Numbered from the stretch's first letter, positions 45,351-56,023 are shown. The stretch is DNA of 64,000 nt from Bacillus cereus ATCC 14579 (GCF_000007825.1 NC_004722.1:3698501-3762500), one strand, 5' to 3'. The notes: generated from the letters alone by a model not told the origin. Made by a program: numbers and translations.

Positions 45351-45780
45351 TGGTAATCTCCTTTCACCCTTAACTATACATACTCTATAGTCCATTTTAA
45401 TGCGCCTAGACTCACCTCAAAAATGGTTAGATAGCTTGAGAGATAACTTGTCCTTTGAAACTTGAGTAATCAATCTAATCATTCATAAGAATGAAGTCTT
45501 CCCCACGCAAATAGACATTCCCTTTTTATCATTTCTTGTTGTCCTACCAAAAAGCATATTGCTTTATCCCTATAAACATTACCATAGTATGATGTATTTC
45601 GCCAATTTTAACAATAAAGAGGCCCTTTATTATCTTACATTTCATAAGCAATGAACTTGCCATTTTCATACAACGATTTATATATTATTTTATCATTCTG
45701 AATTTTCTAAGTAAATAAGACTACCCTATATTTTTGTACATAAAAAAAGGTTACCAAATCGGCAACCTCCTCTTCTTACA
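45351..45780. other. Intergenic region, no gene seen
   Basis: About 430 bp between korB and miaB. It holds the korB terminator at its left end and must hold the miaB promoter. I found no small ORF with a good ribosome site and no recognisable RNA element. Confidence 0.55.
45748..45768 (-). terminator. Terminator after korB
   Basis: AGGTTACC pairs with GGCAACCT (one mismatch) around AAATC, followed on the minus strand by seven T, 13 bp after the korB stop. Confidence 0.8.
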
Positions 45781-46647
45781 TTACATAAATTCAGCAACAA
45801 GCTCATCAAACATTTTCTGATCCATATTTAAATCAGATTTCACTAAAGGCTCTTCACTATAGCCTTTAACAAGTTCTTGATATGATGGTTGCTTAGTATT
45901 TTGATAAATTAACCCTGTTACTAAACCGTTATTTTCCATTAAAGTTTGCATAGCCATCATGCGATTAGATGGATCATATCCCTCTACTGTGCTTAGTTTC
46001 GTTAAATTCTCTTTAAACCAATCGTAAGTATTTACTTTATTGTAAGTAACACATGGGCTAAATACGTTAATTAATGAAAATCCTTTATGGTTAATACCAG
46101 CTTCAATAATTTGTGTTAATTCTTTTAAATCACTCGAAAAGCTTTGCGCCACAAATGTCGCACCAGCTGTTAAGGCCATTTCCATTACATTTAGTGATGG
46201 TTCAATTGAACCTTGTGGTGTGCTTTTCGTTTTAAATCCAGCTTCACTACGTGGTGAAGTTTGCCCTTTTGTTAATCCGTAAATTTGGTTATCCATTACG
46301 ATGTACGTAATGTCGATATTACGACGAATAGAATGGATTGTATGACCCATACCAATCGCAAATCCATCACCGTCACCACCTGAAGCGATAACTGTTAAAT
46401 CACGATTTGCCATTTTCACACCTTGCGCAATTGGAAGGGCACGACCATGAATACTATGCACACCATATGAATTAATATAACCTGAAATACGGCCTGAACA
46501 GCCGATACCAGAAATAACAGCAAGTTCATCTGGATTTAGGCCAACGTTAGCTGCCGCACGTTGAATTGCAGCTTGCACTGAGAAGTCTCCGCAACCTGGG
46601 CACCAGTTTGGCTTTACACTGTTACGAAAGTCCTTAAATGTTGCCAT
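45781..46647 (-). CDS. korB: 2-oxoacid:ferredoxin oxidoreductase, beta subunit
   Basis: This 288-residue thiamine-diphosphate subunit has the TPP/metal region CPGCGDFSVQAA near residue 18, GIGCSGR and GGDGDGFAIGMGHT (TPP-Mg motif). With the alpha subunit it oxidatively decarboxylates a 2-oxoacid, most likely 2-oxoglutarate, passing electrons to ferredoxin. The gene overlaps the alpha gene by 14 bp. No ferredoxin-like Cys cluster domain is fused to it, typical of two-subunit KorAB enzymes. The 2-oxoglutarate assignment is by family similarity. Confidence 0.88.
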   Translation of the reverse strand: MATFKDFRNSVKPNWCPGCGDFSVQAAIQRAAANVGLNPDELAVISGIGCSGRISGYINSYGVHSIHGRALPIAQGVKMANRDLTVIASGGDGDGFAIGMGHTIHSIRRNIDITYIVMDNQIYGLTKGQTSPRSEAGFKTKSTPQGSIEPSLNVMEMALTAGATFVAQSFSSDLKELTQIIEAGINHKGFSLINVFSPCVTYNKVNTYDWFKENLTKLSTVEGYDPSNRMMAMQTLMENNGLVTGLIYQNTKQPSYQELVKGYSEEPLVKSDLNMDQKMFDELVAEFM

Positions 46648-48391
46648 TTAATACAACCCCTTTTTTGCATTCGTTGTAAATCTCTTTCGGCAAGAATGGG
46701 TTTCCATCATATTTTAAAAGACTAGAAATTTTCTCACCATTACCAAGATTCATTTTCATAATGTTAGCAAGCTGACCTGTTGCATTGTTTTCTACTACTA
46801 CAACACGCTTCGCCTTTTTCACAAGTGGATCGATTTCAGCTGTTGGGAACGGGTGAATTAAACGCACATGAGCATGGTTTACTTTCATACCCTCTTGTTC
46901 TAAACGCGTCATTGCCTCTTCGATCGCACCACGAGTTGAGTTAAATCCAACAAGCAATACGTCTGCTTCTTCATGCTTAACATTTTTATAAACAGGGGTA
47001 TTAAACTTCAAGTTCTCCATTTTACGGAAACGTTTGTCCATTTGATCTTTACGGTTTATTGCTGATTCCGATGGTTTTCCAGTTTCATCATGTTCTACAC
47101 CTGTAACATGGTGAACACCATTTTTCATACCAGGTAAAACACGTGGTGAAACGCCGTCTTCTGTTACTTCATAACGCTTGAAGTATGCTTTATTTTCACG
47201 TTCTGGTAATTCTACTTCTAAATCAAGCTTACCACGACGAATTTCCACTTTATCTAATTTAAGTGGTTCTACTGTTTGTTTTCCTAAAGAAAGCTGTAAA
47301 TCTGTTAAGAAAATAACAGGAACTTGATATTCTTCAGATAAGTTAAATGCTTCTACAATGTCATAGAAAGCTTCTTCAACTGTACTTGGCGCCATTACGA
47401 TTTTTGGAATTTCACCATGCGTACCGTAAATCATCGCCATTAAGTCAGACTGTTCTTGCTTAGTTGGTAATCCTGTACTTGGGCCGCCACGTTGTGTATC
47501 AACAATTACTAATGGCGTTTCTGTAATACCTGCTAAACCGATTGCTTCCATCATTAATGAAAGACCTGGACCAGCAGATGCCGTTAATGTACGAACACCA
47601 GCATAGTTTGCACCGATTGCCATTGTACAAGCTGCGATTTCATCCTCAGTTTGGATTACTGTTCCGCCAACTTTCGGTAATTTTTTAATTAAGTATTCCA
47701 TAATTTCTGATGCAGGTGTGATTGGGTATGCTGACATAAAACGAGCACCACCAGCTACCGCACCAAATGCGATTGCATCGTTCCCAATCATAAACATGCG
47801 TTTTTTACCATCAGCTTTTTCAAGCTGCATCATGTTTACTTTCTCACCTAGTAATTCTTTCATATATTGAGAGCCACGTTTAATTGCATCCATATTCTTT
47901 TGAACGACTTGCTCTCCTTTACGACCAAAGATTTCTTCAACAACATCTAAATAAGCTGTTTCATCTAATCCTAATACTGCACTTGACGCTCCAACAGCAA
48001 CCATGTTTTTCATTAATGATGTGCCTAATTCTGAAGCAATATCTGTAAACGGTATCACATATAGATTTACATCTGTATTGTCAGGTATTGTTGGATTAAA
48101 TTTCGCATCCGCAACTACAATTCCACCTGGACGTAGTTCGTGGAAATTAAAATCAATTGTTTCTTGGTCAAAAGCAATTAAAATATCTAAATCATCTGAG
48201 ATCGCTCGTACTTCTGTTGTACTTACACGAATTTTATTATTTGTATGGCCGCCTTTTATACGTGATGAGAAGTGGCGGTAACCGTATAGGTAATATCCTA
48301 ATCGGTTTAATGCAATACAGAAGATTTCTCCTGTACTTTCAATTCCTTCACCTTGTTGGCCTCCAACTTTCCATGAAAGTTGACTAATCAT
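46634..48391 (-). CDS. korA: 2-oxoacid:ferredoxin oxidoreductase, alpha subunit with fused gamma domain
   Basis: This 585-residue protein fuses an N-terminal gamma domain (about 1-190, VGGQQGEGIESTGEIF) to the alpha pyrimidine-binding domain (AYPITPASEIMEYL near 220-235) and a C-terminal transketolase-like region (VVVVENNATGQL). It forms the heterodimeric enzyme with the overlapping korB. In B. subtilis the tdh-kbl genes lie near this point between spoVS and miaB, so the locus content differs in this genome. 2-oxoglutarate or pyruvate are the possible substrates. Confidence 0.88.
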   Translation of the reverse strand: MISQLSWKVGGQQGEGIESTGEIFCIALNRLGYYLYGYRHFSSRIKGGHTNNKIRVSTTEVRAISDDLDILIAFDQETIDFNFHELRPGGIVVADAKFNPTIPDNTDVNLYVIPFTDIASELGTSLMKNMVAVGASSAVLGLDETAYLDVVEEIFGRKGEQVVQKNMDAIKRGSQYMKELLGEKVNMMQLEKADGKKRMFMIGNDAIAFGAVAGGARFMSAYPITPASEIMEYLIKKLPKVGGTVIQTEDEIAACTMAIGANYAGVRTLTASAGPGLSLMMEAIGLAGITETPLVIVDTQRGGPSTGLPTKQEQSDLMAMIYGTHGEIPKIVMAPSTVEEAFYDIVEAFNLSEEYQVPVIFLTDLQLSLGKQTVEPLKLDKVEIRRGKLDLEVELPERENKAYFKRYEVTEDGVSPRVLPGMKNGVHHVTGVEHDETGKPSESAINRKDQMDKRFRKMENLKFNTPVYKNVKHEEADVLLVGFNSTRGAIEEAMTRLEQEGMKVNHAHVRLIHPFPTAEIDPLVKKAKRVVVVENNATGQLANIMKMNLGNGEKISSLLKYDGNPFLPKEIYNECKKGVVLNGNI

Positions 48392-48615
48392 CTCCTACAC
48401 CCCTTTTGGCTGCATTCATTGTAGTGTATTTTTTTACAGTAATAGTTTAGCATTTTTTATGCAAATAAACTACAACGGACGCAAATTATGCCTCTTCTGA
48501 TTTCCCTGAATCTTTAGTATAAAGCTATTTTGTTTTTCATTCTAGTATTAGGTCTTAAAAAAAGCAATAAAATCAAATGAATTAATTTTAATTTTTCTGA
48601 ATTTTAAACCAAAAC

Positions 48616-49539
48616 TTAAAAACTCATATGTTCTACAAAATTATCATATAAAAATCGTTCTACAGTAGATGCAGCATAGTGTTTACAAAGCTCATTCATT
48701 ACATTTTCATAATCTCGATAAACTGATACATTTACAACTGTTTCTAAAATCCCATCAAAATCTGAACCAAATCCTATATTGTACTCTCCACCTAATGAAC
48801 AAATATATTCGATATGTCTTACTATATCTGTTATATTTGCTTCATTTTCATTCGTTAGAAACTGCGGTACAAAAGTGACACCGATCATGCCATTTTTCTT
48901 TATAAGAGCTTTAAGTTGTTCATCGTTTAAATTACGTGGGTGCTCGCAAAGTTTCATACAATTTGAGTGGGAAGCAATAGGATTTTTGGCAATCTCTATA
49001 ACATCCCAAAAACTTCTTTCATTCAGATGAGACACATCAGTCCATACATGTAGCGCATTCAGTTCTTGTACAACCTGTTTACCAAAATTCGTTAAACCCG
49101 CCCCACGTGTCTCTAGCGCACCATCAGCTAAGAGATTGGCATAATTCCATGTTAGTCCAAAAGAACGTACTCCTAGGCGATACAACAACCGTAATTTCAT
49201 TGCTTCTTTTCCAATTGCTTCGCATCCTTCTAGTGTTAATATCGCTCCAACCTCGTCCTGTTTTAACATGTTAATATCATCTTTTGTCTGAATAAACTTT
49301 ACACCTGGTAGGGATAAAATTTCATTATAAAAAATATCTACCATTTGTAATGCTGCTTCAAATCGGTTTTCATATGCCACTGTTTCTGGTACATATATAG
49401 CAAAACATTGTATACTTCCTTTTCTTCTCTTTAACTGTTCAAATGTAATATGTAATTGTGAATCATCGTTAAAATTCCTTTTCCCTTGTGCACTCCATAA
49501 CTGAAGAAGCACGTCACAATGAGCATCAAAAATTTTCAT
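48616..49539 (-). CDS. Membrane dipeptidase-type (M19) dipeptidase
   Basis: This 307-residue amidohydrolase-fold zinc dipeptidase has metal-site motifs FDAHCDVLLQ (His-x-Asp), LTLEGCEAIG (bridging Glu), TDVSHLNERSF, ASHSNCM and GFGSDFDG. The frame opens at 49575 inside the spoVS terminator, so that start is unlikely. GGAGG lies 7 bases before the ATG at 49539, which is chosen. It has no signal peptide, so it is probably cytosolic. Its place between spoVS and korA is not informative about substrate. Beta-lactam or peptide turnover roles of the family are not provable here. Confidence 0.9.
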   Translation of the reverse strand: MKIFDAHCDVLLQLWSAQGKRNFNDDSQLHITFEQLKRRKGSIQCFAIYVPETVAYENRFEAALQMVDIFYNEILSLPGVKFIQTKDDINMLKQDEVGAILTLEGCEAIGKEAMKLRLLYRLGVRSFGLTWNYANLLADGALETRGAGLTNFGKQVVQELNALHVWTDVSHLNERSFWDVIEIAKNPIASHSNCMKLCEHPRNLNDEQLKALIKKNGMIGVTFVPQFLTNENEANITDIVRHIEYICSLGGEYNIGFGSDFDGILETVVNVSVYRDYENVMNELCKHYAASTVERFLYDNFVEHMSF

Positions 49540-49558
49540 TTTCATTCCTCCATTATAA

Positions 49559-49593
49559 AAACAACCTGTTTGCATACTGCAAACAGGTTGTTT
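49559..49593 (-). terminator. Terminator after spoVS
   Basis: A perfect 16-bp stem (AAACAACCTGTTTGCA with its complement) with a 3-base loop, followed by five T on the minus strand, 5 bp beyond the spoVS stop. It overlaps the 5' region of the dipeptidase gene, which must have its own promoter or depend on readthrough. Confidence 0.9.
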
Positions 49594-49598
49594 AAAAC

Positions 49599-49859
49599 TT
49601 AACGAGGTTCTACAATTAATTTTATTGCTGTACGCTCTTCGCCATCAATCATAATATCTGTAAACGCTGGGATACAAATCAGGTCCAAACCACTAGGCGC
49701 TACAAATCCTCTTGCGATTGCTACTGCCTTTACCGCTTGGTTCAATGCACCTGCACCAATAGCTTGAATTTCTGCTGTTCCGCGTTCGCGAATAACACCT
49801 GCAAGTGCACCAGCTACAGAATTAGGGACCGACGTTGCTTTAACTTTTAATATTTCCAT
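49599..49859 (-). CDS. spoVS: Stage V sporulation protein S
   Basis: This 86-residue protein of the Alba-like SpoVS family, starting MEILKVKATSVPNSVAGALAG, is needed for spore coat assembly and affects septation in B. subtilis. The frame is open from 49898, but GAGGAGG precedes the ATG at 49859, which gives the exact family length. It follows ymdB and rny in the conserved Bacillus order and ends at a strong terminator. It is expected to bind nucleic acid by its fold. Confidence 0.96.
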   Translation of the reverse strand: MEILKVKATSVPNSVAGALAGVIRERGTAEIQAIGAGALNQAVKAVAIARGFVAPSGLDLICIPAFTDIMIDGEERTAIKLIVEPR

Positions 49860-50008
49860 TCCGCGTTTCCTCCTCGTTTCTTTAAAAAGTATTAGCAATT
49901 ATTTCACTTTAACTTATATTCACGAGGAATGGCGCGTATTCCTGCTAAATTTTCGTAATTTTTCTAAAAAATTAAAATATAATAACTTATCTAAAATTTA
50001 ACGGGAAT

Positions 50009-50803
50009 TTACTCAAAAAATGGTTGATCGTCATTAATTAAAATACGTTCAATTTTCTTTGCTTTTCCTGTATTTGGATCCACATCAATTAACACTGCAC
50101 TTAATTGCGTTCTACCATTTGTTACTTCAAATCGTACTGGTAAGTTTGTTAAAAACTTCTTCAATACTGCTTCTCTATCCATACCTAATATTCCATCATA
50201 CGGCCCTGTCATTCCAACATCTGTAATGTATGCCGTTCCGCTTGGTAAAATACGGTTATCTGCTGTAGGGACATGCGTATGCGTACCTACTACTGCTGTA
50301 GCACGTCCATCTACATACCAACCTAGCGCTTGTTTTTCACTTGTAGTTTCCGCATGGAAGTCAACAAAGATAATATTCGTACGTTTTTTCGCAATATTAA
50401 TTAATTCATCCACTTTACGGAATGGACAATCAATCGGAGGAAGGAAAGTACGTCCTTGTAAGTTAATAACTGCAACTTCTGTTCCATTACAGTTCACAAA
50501 GATAAGTCCTTTTCCTGGAGTTCCTTCTGGGAAGTTAGCTGGTCTTGCAAGATATTTTGCATCATCGATGAATTCAAATACTTCACGATTATCCCAAGCG
50601 TGGTTTCCAAGTGTAACTGCTTGCGCCCCACATTCTAAAAAATTTCGATATATTTTTTCTGTAATCCCACGGCCACCTGCTGCGTTTTCTCCATTAATGA
50701 TTGTTACTGTAGGTGTATATTTTTTCTTTAATGCCGGTACGTATTGTTGAATCATACCTCTACCAGGAGATCCTACTACATCCCCAACAAATAATATTCT
50801 CAT
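50009..50803 (-). CDS. ymdB: YmdB-type metallophosphoesterase
   Basis: This 264-residue protein of the TIGR00282/YmdB family has metal-site motifs GDVVGSPGRG, NGENAAGGRG, GNHAWDN and VGTHTHVPTAD. B. subtilis YmdB hydrolyses 2',3'-cyclic nucleotides and controls the switch between motility and biofilm. The frame opens at 50830, but AAAGGGTAAG precedes the ATG at 50803, which fits the 264-residue family length. It lies downstream of rny, as in B. subtilis. Confidence 0.94.
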   Translation of the reverse strand: MRILFVGDVVGSPGRGMIQQYVPALKKKYTPTVTIINGENAAGGRGITEKIYRNFLECGAQAVTLGNHAWDNREVFEFIDDAKYLARPANFPEGTPGKGLIFVNCNGTEVAVINLQGRTFLPPIDCPFRKVDELINIAKKRTNIIFVDFHAETTSEKQALGWYVDGRATAVVGTHTHVPTADNRILPSGTAYITDVGMTGPYDGILGMDREAVLKKFLTNLPVRFEVTNGRTQLSAVLIDVDPNTGKAKKIERILINDDQPFFE

Positions 50804-50941
50804 ATGTCTTACCCTTTCTATGTACTGCATTTTTTATTGCTATAGCATCAAGTAAATTCCTTATAATATGTTTATTATAAGTTTGTTTCACTTTTATACT
50901 ATATAACTAACTGTCTTTATTTTATCCAATTCCAACACAAA

Positions 50942-50972
50942 AAAATAAAGTGGTGTTTCACCACTTTATTTT
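50942..50972 (-). terminator. Terminator after rny
   Basis: A 14-bp stem (AAAATAAAGTGGTG with CACCACTTTATTTT) with a 3-base loop overlaps the end of rny. Confidence 0.87.
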
Positions 50973-52528
50973 GCGTATTCCACTGCACGTGTTTCACGAA
51001 TAACAGTTACTTTAATATGTCCTGGGTAATCCAGTTCATTTTCAATACGTTTTCGGATATCACGAGCTAAACGATGAGCTTCTAAGTCATCGATTGTATC
51101 TGGTTTTACCAAAATACGAACTTCACGTCCTGCTTGAATTGCAAATGACTTTTCAACGCCTTCATAAGACTCTGAAATCTCTTCTAACTTTTCAAGACGA
51201 CGAATATAGTTTTCAAGTGTTTCACTACGAGCTCCCGGTCTTGCAGCTGATAAAGCATCTGCTGCTGCAACTAAAACTGCAATGATAGAAGTTGGTTCTG
51301 TGTCACCATGGTGAGATGCGATACTGTTTATAACTACAGGATGCTCTTTATATTTCGTTGCAAGTTCAACACCAATTTCAACGTGGCTTCCTTCTACTTC
51401 ATGGTCAATCGCTTTTCCGATATCATGTAATAGACCTGCACGTCTTGCTAGTTTTTCATCCTCGCCAAGCTCTGCCGCCATAAGTCCAGTTAAATATGCA
51501 ACTTCCATAGAGTGTTTTAAGACGTTTTGACCATAACTTGTACGGTATTTTAAACGACCTAAAATTTTAATTAAATCTGGATGTAATCCATGAACACCCA
51601 CTTCAAACGTTGTTTGCTCTCCGACTTCGCGAATATACTCGTCCACTTCACGTCTTGATTTTTCGACCATCTCTTCAATACGCGCTGGGTGAATACGTCC
51701 GTCCTGTACTAGTTTATCAAGAGCGATACGAGCTGTTTCACGACGAATTGGGTCGAATCCAGAAAGGATTACTGCCTCTGGTGTATCATCGATAATTAAG
51801 TCAATACCCGTTAACGTTTCTAACGTACGAATATTACGACCTTCACGCCCGATAATACGTCCCTTCATTTCGTCATTTGGAAGATTTACAACCGAAACGG
51901 TTGTTTCAGCAACATGATCAGCTGCACATCTTTGCATTGCAAGAGATAAAATCTCTTTTGCTTTCTTATCCGCTTCTTCTTTCGCGCGAACTTCACTCTC
52001 TTTTACCATAACAGCGATTTCATGAGAAACTTCACTTTCTACTTTACCAAGAATAATTGCTTTCGCTTGTTCGCGTGTCAGATTGGAAATGCGCTCTAAT
52101 TCTGTTTGTTGCTTTTGAACTAACTCTCCCACTTTGCTTTCCAACTCTTCAATCTGTTGTTGTCTCGCTACAAGAGATTCCTCTTTCTTCTCTAACTGTT
52201 GCTCGCGTTTATCGAGCGTTTCGTCTTTACGATCAAGGTTCTCTTCTTTTTGCATTAAACGATTTTCTTGTTTTTGTAATTCGCTTCTACGGTCACGAAT
52301 TTCTAATTCAGCTTCTGTACGAAGTGTATGAATTTCATCCTTTGCTTCTAAAAGCGCTTCTTTCTTAAGTGCTTCAGCATCACGATTCGCCCCGTCTAAA
52401 ATACGTCTCGCTTCATTAGCCGCACCATTAATCTTCGCTTCAGCAATAGACTTTCGAACAAAAAAGCCAACAACTGCACCGACTGTTGCAAGCAAAATGG
52501 AGATGAGTATCCAAACTGTACTCGTCAT
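50966..52528 (-). CDS. rny: Ribonuclease Y
   Basis: This 520-residue membrane-anchored endoribonuclease starts bulk mRNA decay. An N-terminal membrane helix (about 4-24) is followed by a long coiled coil (about 30-190), a KH domain ([13 protein letters not shown], about 217-229) and an HD domain ([13 protein letters not shown] and ASHHGDTEP). This is the standard RNase Y layout and length. It precedes ymdB and spoVS, and the regulator ricA is encoded further downstream. Confidence 0.97.
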   Translation of the reverse strand: MTSTVWILISILLATVGAVVGFFVRKSIAEAKINGAANEARRILDGANRDAEALKKEALLEAKDEIHTLRTEAELEIRDRRSELQKQENRLMQKEENLDRKDETLDKREQQLEKKEESLVARQQQIEELESKVGELVQKQQTELERISNLTREQAKAIILGKVESEVSHEIAVMVKESEVRAKEEADKKAKEILSLAMQRCAADHVAETTVSVVNLPNDEMKGRIIGREGRNIRTLETLTGIDLIIDDTPEAVILSGFDPIRRETARIALDKLVQDGRIHPARIEEMVEKSRREVDEYIREVGEQTTFEVGVHGLHPDLIKILGRLKYRTSYGQNVLKHSMEVAYLTGLMAAELGEDEKLARRAGLLHDIGKAIDHEVEGSHVEIGVELATKYKEHPVVINSIASHHGDTEPTSIIAVLVAAADALSAARPGARSETLENYIRRLEKLEEISESYEGVEKSFAIQAGREVRILVKPDTIDDLEAHRLARDIRKRIENELDYPGHIKVTVIRETRAVEYAK

Positions 52529-53010
52529 GATTTCACCTCCCCTTGCTATGAATGAAAAAAGACTGTCGGCATGTACATTGAATTACAACATACAGCAAAG
52601 ACCGTCGTCCCGCTTTTTTAAGGGACTTTCTTCATTTCACAATTAAAATGTCATATTATTATTTCGGTAAGATTTAAACCTTACTCCGAATATTACTTCT
52701 CTTCTTGAGAAGAGTATATTGTATATAAGAAAAAATATACATTCTCATTGTATCTATCGTAATTTTCATTGTCAAGCGTTGTCTACTTTTACTTTCTTTG
52801 CCTTCAGCCTTGAATGTGACCTAAATTTTAAAAGTAAGGAGCCTACTATACTGGAAAACCTTAGTAATTCCCATTTCTTTTACTTAAAATATTTATATAT
52901 CCCTCTTTACACAACGCATTTGAAGTAAAAAAATATTTTTTATCTATAGTATTATGCTCCTTAATAGTAGATAAAAAAATAAAAGACACGAGGCCGTGTC
53001 TTTTATTTTT
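52529..53010. other. recA-rny intergenic region with imperfect direct repeats
   Basis: No gene is seen in about 480 bp. It contains the recA terminator at its right end. Within 100 bp of the rny start two copies of AAAGAC(T/C)GTCG occur (about 52559 and 52599), which on the minus strand place a repeated segment in the rny leader. A GTCCC/GGGAC hairpin with an A-rich loop adjoins it. The function is unknown. Confidence 0.5.
52981..53004 (-). terminator. Terminator after recA
   Basis: AAAAGACACG pairs with CGTGTCTTTT around a 4-base loop, followed by ATTTTTTTA on the minus strand, just after the recA stop. Confidence 0.9.
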
Positions 53011-54042
53011 TTAATCAAGAAGAGTTGAATCTTCTGCGCCCTCAGCACCAGAATCTTCACTAATTCCGTGATGCTCACGAATAAAGAAAGCAATTTCTTC
53101 TCTTAAATCTGTATTTTCTTTTAAGAACTGCTTCGAATTTTCACGACCTTGTCCTAGGCGTTCTTCATTATAAGAATACCAAGCACCGCTCTTTTGAACG
53201 ATATCAAGCTCAGAAGCCATATCCAAGATTTCACCTTCTCTTGAAATACCTTCTCCGTACATAATATCAACTTCAGCAACACGGAATGGTGGTGCTACTT
53301 TATTTTTCACTACTTTTACTTTTGTTTTATTACCAACGATGTCGTTACCTTGCTTTAATTGCTCCGCACGACGCACTTCAAGACGAACAGTTGAATAGAA
53401 TTTCAACGCACGACCACCTGGAGTTGTTTCTGGGTTTCCGAACATAACCCCAACTTTTTCACGAATTTGGTTAATAAAGATTGCAATTGTTTTTGATTTG
53501 TTGATTGCTCCTGAAAGCTTACGAAGTGCTTGTGACATTAAACGTGCTTGTAAACCTACGTGTGAGTCACCCATGTCGCCTTCAATCTCTGCTTTCGGTA
53601 CAAGAGCTGCTACAGAGTCAATTACGATAATGTCAACCGCACCACTTCGTACAAGTGCTTCCGCGATTTCTAATCCTTGCTCCCCTGTATCAGGCTGTGA
53701 TAATAGTAATTCATCTATGTTAACGCCTAATTTTTGTGCATATACAGGATCCATTGCGTGCTCCGCATCGATGAATGCTGCTTGTCCACCTTGACGTTGT
53801 ACTTCTGCAATTGCATGTAATGAAACTGTCGTTTTACCTGAACTTTCAGGTCCGTAAATTTCGATAATACGGCCACGTGGATATCCGCCTACCCCTAGTG
53901 CCACATCAAGTGCTAAAGAACCACTAGAAACCGTAGAAACTCTACGCTCCGCTTGTTCTCCTAATTTCATAATTGAACCTTTACCGAATTGCTTCTCTAT
54001 TTGTTTTAACGCCATATCTAACGCTGCTTGACGATCACTCAT
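53011..54042 (-). CDS. recA: Recombinase RecA
   Basis: This 343-residue DNA recombinase and SOS co-protease has Walker [10 protein letters not shown] (about 65-73), [15 protein letters not shown], and the DNA-binding loops around [19 protein letters not shown] and [18 protein letters not shown]. The C-terminal tail is acidic ([14 protein letters not shown]). It is a single gene with its own promoter and terminator and a LexA box upstream, so it is SOS-induced. The cinA-recA order is conserved in Bacillus. Confidence 0.98.
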   Translation of the reverse strand: MSDRQAALDMALKQIEKQFGKGSIMKLGEQAERRVSTVSSGSLALDVALGVGGYPRGRIIEIYGPESSGKTTVSLHAIAEVQRQGGQAAFIDAEHAMDPVYAQKLGVNIDELLLSQPDTGEQGLEIAEALVRSGAVDIIVIDSVAALVPKAEIEGDMGDSHVGLQARLMSQALRKLSGAINKSKTIAIFINQIREKVGVMFGNPETTPGGRALKFYSTVRLEVRRAEQLKQGNDIVGNKTKVKVVKNKVAPPFRVAEVDIMYGEGISREGEILDMASELDIVQKSGAWYSYNEERLGQGRENSKQFLKENTDLREEIAFFIREHHGISEDSGAEGAEDSTLLD

Positions 54043-54112
54043 TCAAAATTCCTCCTTAACTGAATTGCTAATCTTATTATACCTATTTTCAATTCAATTT
54101 GCCAACAAAAAT

Positions 54113-54126
54113 CGAACATTTATTCG
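54113..54126. promoter_or_regulatory. LexA (DinR) box of recA
   Basis: On the minus strand the site reads CGAATAAATGTTCG, one base from the Bacillus consensus CGAACNNNNGTTCG. It keeps the same CGAAT left half as the B. subtilis recA box, as I recall it. It lies 71 bp upstream of the recA start. Confidence 0.88.
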
Positions 54127-54170
54127 ATTTTTTTATTTTCTATCAAATAATATCTAAATTTAACCGTAAA

Positions 54171-54205
54171 AAAACTAGAAGAAACTTATATCTCTTCTAG
54201 CTTTT
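54171..54205 (-). terminator. Terminator after cinA
   Basis: CTAGAAGA pairs with TCTTCTAG, extended by A and T runs on each side. It overlaps the cinA stop and gives a run of seven T on the minus strand. Confidence 0.85.
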
Positions 54206-55424
54206 TATATAAATGATAAAATCCATATTTTGCTGTTCGTTCTCTAATTTGTTGACGACTTCCGCTTAAATTAAGAGGAAAGACTACAGTTGGTTCATCC
54301 TTAATCGAAAGCCCAACAAATACTGTTCCTGGTTCTTTCTGTTCTGAAGCATCTGGCCCTGCTACCCCAGTGAAACTAATTCCAATATCCGCTTTTAGTA
54401 CATCCTTAACATTTTCAGCAAGATAACGAGCACATTCTTTACTAACTGCACCATCAGTATGCAACACTTCTTCAGGCACACGTAAAACATATTGCTTCAC
54501 ATCATTATGATAACAAATGACACCGCCTTTAAACACAGAAGAAACACCAGCGTTTTCAGTTACTTGATTTCCAAAAAGACCACCTGTTAAACTTTCTGCA
54601 CACGCTAAAGTTAACCCTTTTCTCTTCAATAACTCGATTGCCTTATAATGCAAAAATTCTTGGTCATATCCGTAGAAAAATTCTCCTACTCTTTCTAAAA
54701 TCAAATCTTCCACATGTTGAATTAGTTTCTCCGCTTCGCTAACATTTTGATGCTTAGCGGTTAAACGTAATGTCACTTCTCCATCATTTGCTAACGGGGC
54801 AATTGTTGGGTTTGTTTGTCCATCAATTAAATCTTGAACTTTCACCTCTAATTGGGACTCCCCAATGCCGAAGAAACGAAGCACACGAGAATAAATGTTT
54901 TCTCCTGTTGTAAAATTACGTAAAAAAGGCTCTACGTAACTTACATACATTGGTTTCATTTCTTTTGGCGGCCCTGGTAATAAAATATAACTTTTCCGGT
55001 TCTTATTTACCCCCATACCCGGCGCCATACCGTGGTCATTTGCAAATACTGTTGCTCCATTTAAAACGAGCGCTTGCTTTTTATTATTCTCCGTAAATTC
55101 ACGGCCTGTACGCTTAAAGTAATTACTTATTAAGGCTAATGCCTTTTCATCATACACAAGCTCTTCATCTAAACTAGCAGCTATCGTTTCTTTCGTTAAA
55201 TCATCTTTTGTCGGTCCTAATCCACCTGTAAAAATAAGTATATCAGCACGTTCTTCCGCAGCTTCAATCGCCTTTTGCAATCGCTTATTATTATCACCAA
55301 CAACAGTATGATAGTACACGTTAATTCCGATTGAAGCTAACTTTTCAGATAAAAACTGGGCATTTGTATTTGCAATTTGTCCAAGTAATAATTCAGTTCC
55401 AACCGCAATAATCTCAGCATTCAT
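54186..55424 (-). CDS. cinA: CinA competence/damage-inducible protein
   Basis: This 412-residue protein has an N-terminal MoaB/MogA-like domain (about 1-170, with [15 protein letters not shown]) and a C-terminal PncC-type nicotinamide-nucleotide amidase domain (about 250-412, with [15 protein letters not shown] and GVAGPD). It is involved in NMN recycling and competence-linked processes upstream of recA. The gene follows pgsA by 20 bp. Length and domain order are typical. Confidence 0.95.
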   Translation of the reverse strand: MNAEIIAVGTELLLGQIANTNAQFLSEKLASIGINVYYHTVVGDNNKRLQKAIEAAEERADILIFTGGLGPTKDDLTKETIAASLDEELVYDEKALALISNYFKRTGREFTENNKKQALVLNGATVFANDHGMAPGMGVNKNRKSYILLPGPPKEMKPMYVSYVEPFLRNFTTGENIYSRVLRFFGIGESQLEVKVQDLIDGQTNPTIAPLANDGEVTLRLTAKHQNVSEAEKLIQHVEDLILERVGEFFYGYDQEFLHYKAIELLKRKGLTLACAESLTGGLFGNQVTENAGVSSVFKGGVICYHNDVKQYVLRVPEEVLHTDGAVSKECARYLAENVKDVLKADIGISFTGVAGPDASEQKEPGTVFVGLSIKDEPTVVFPLNLSGSRQQIRERTAKYGFYHLYKKLEEI

Positions 55425-55444
55425 CCCAATTCCCCCATAAACTT

Positions 55445-56023
55445 CTATTTTGAGTTTACAAAAGCAGCTCTATTTTTCCAGAAATAATCCCATCCTGAAA
55501 TAACAGTAAAGATTAATGCAATCCATATGAAGATATCCGCAACTGGAATATGGATTAAATTTAAAGGTACATCGTGTAATAAATATGCTGCAATCGCAAT
55601 AATTTGTGTCCATGTCTTAATTTTTCCTAGCTGGTTTGCTGCAACTACTTCCCCTGTTCCAGCAAGTACAAGACGTAAACCAGTTACCGCAAACTCACGA
55701 CTGATAATTACAATAACAATCCAAGCCGGTACATATTGCATCTCTACCAATGTAATAAGTGCTGCCGAAACAAGTAATTTATCAGCTAACGGGTCAAGAA
55801 ACTTCCCTAAATTCGTTACAAGATTATATTTTCTTGCGTAATGTCCATCAATCCAATCTGTAGCTGAAGCAATGATAAAGATAAGTGCCCCCACTAAATG
55901 TTGAATCGGTAAATCAACATCACCAATTTTGTATGAACCCCAATCAAAGGGTGCTAACATAATTACCATAAAAATTGGAATTAAGAAGATTCTAGATATT
56001 GTAATTTTATTTGGTAAATTCAC
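55445..56023 (-). CDS. pgsA: CDP-diacylglycerol-glycerol-3-phosphate 3-phosphatidyltransferase
   Basis: This 192-residue membrane enzyme makes phosphatidylglycerol phosphate, the precursor of PG used for membrane and lipoteichoic acid. The CDP-alcohol phosphatidyltransferase motif is seen in [19 protein letters not shown], continuing to KFLDPLADK, with all the Asp residues. Four to six hydrophobic segments are visible. It lies between the rodZ-like gene and cinA in the conserved order. Confidence 0.96.
   Translation of the reverse strand: MNLPNKITISRIFLIPIFMVIMLAPFDWGSYKIGDVDLPIQHLVGALIFIIASATDWIDGHYARKYNLVTNLGKFLDPLADKLLVSAALITLVEMQYVPAWIVIVIISREFAVTGLRLVLAGTGEVVAANQLGKIKTWTQIIAIAAYLLHDVPLNLIHIPVADIFIWIALIFTVISGWDYFWKNRAAFVNSK

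Noticed and set aside
49539..49575. Extended N-terminus of the dipeptidase (MQTGCFYNGG...)
   Set aside because: It starts inside the spoVS terminator hairpin without a ribosome site, whereas GGAGG fits the ATG at 49539.
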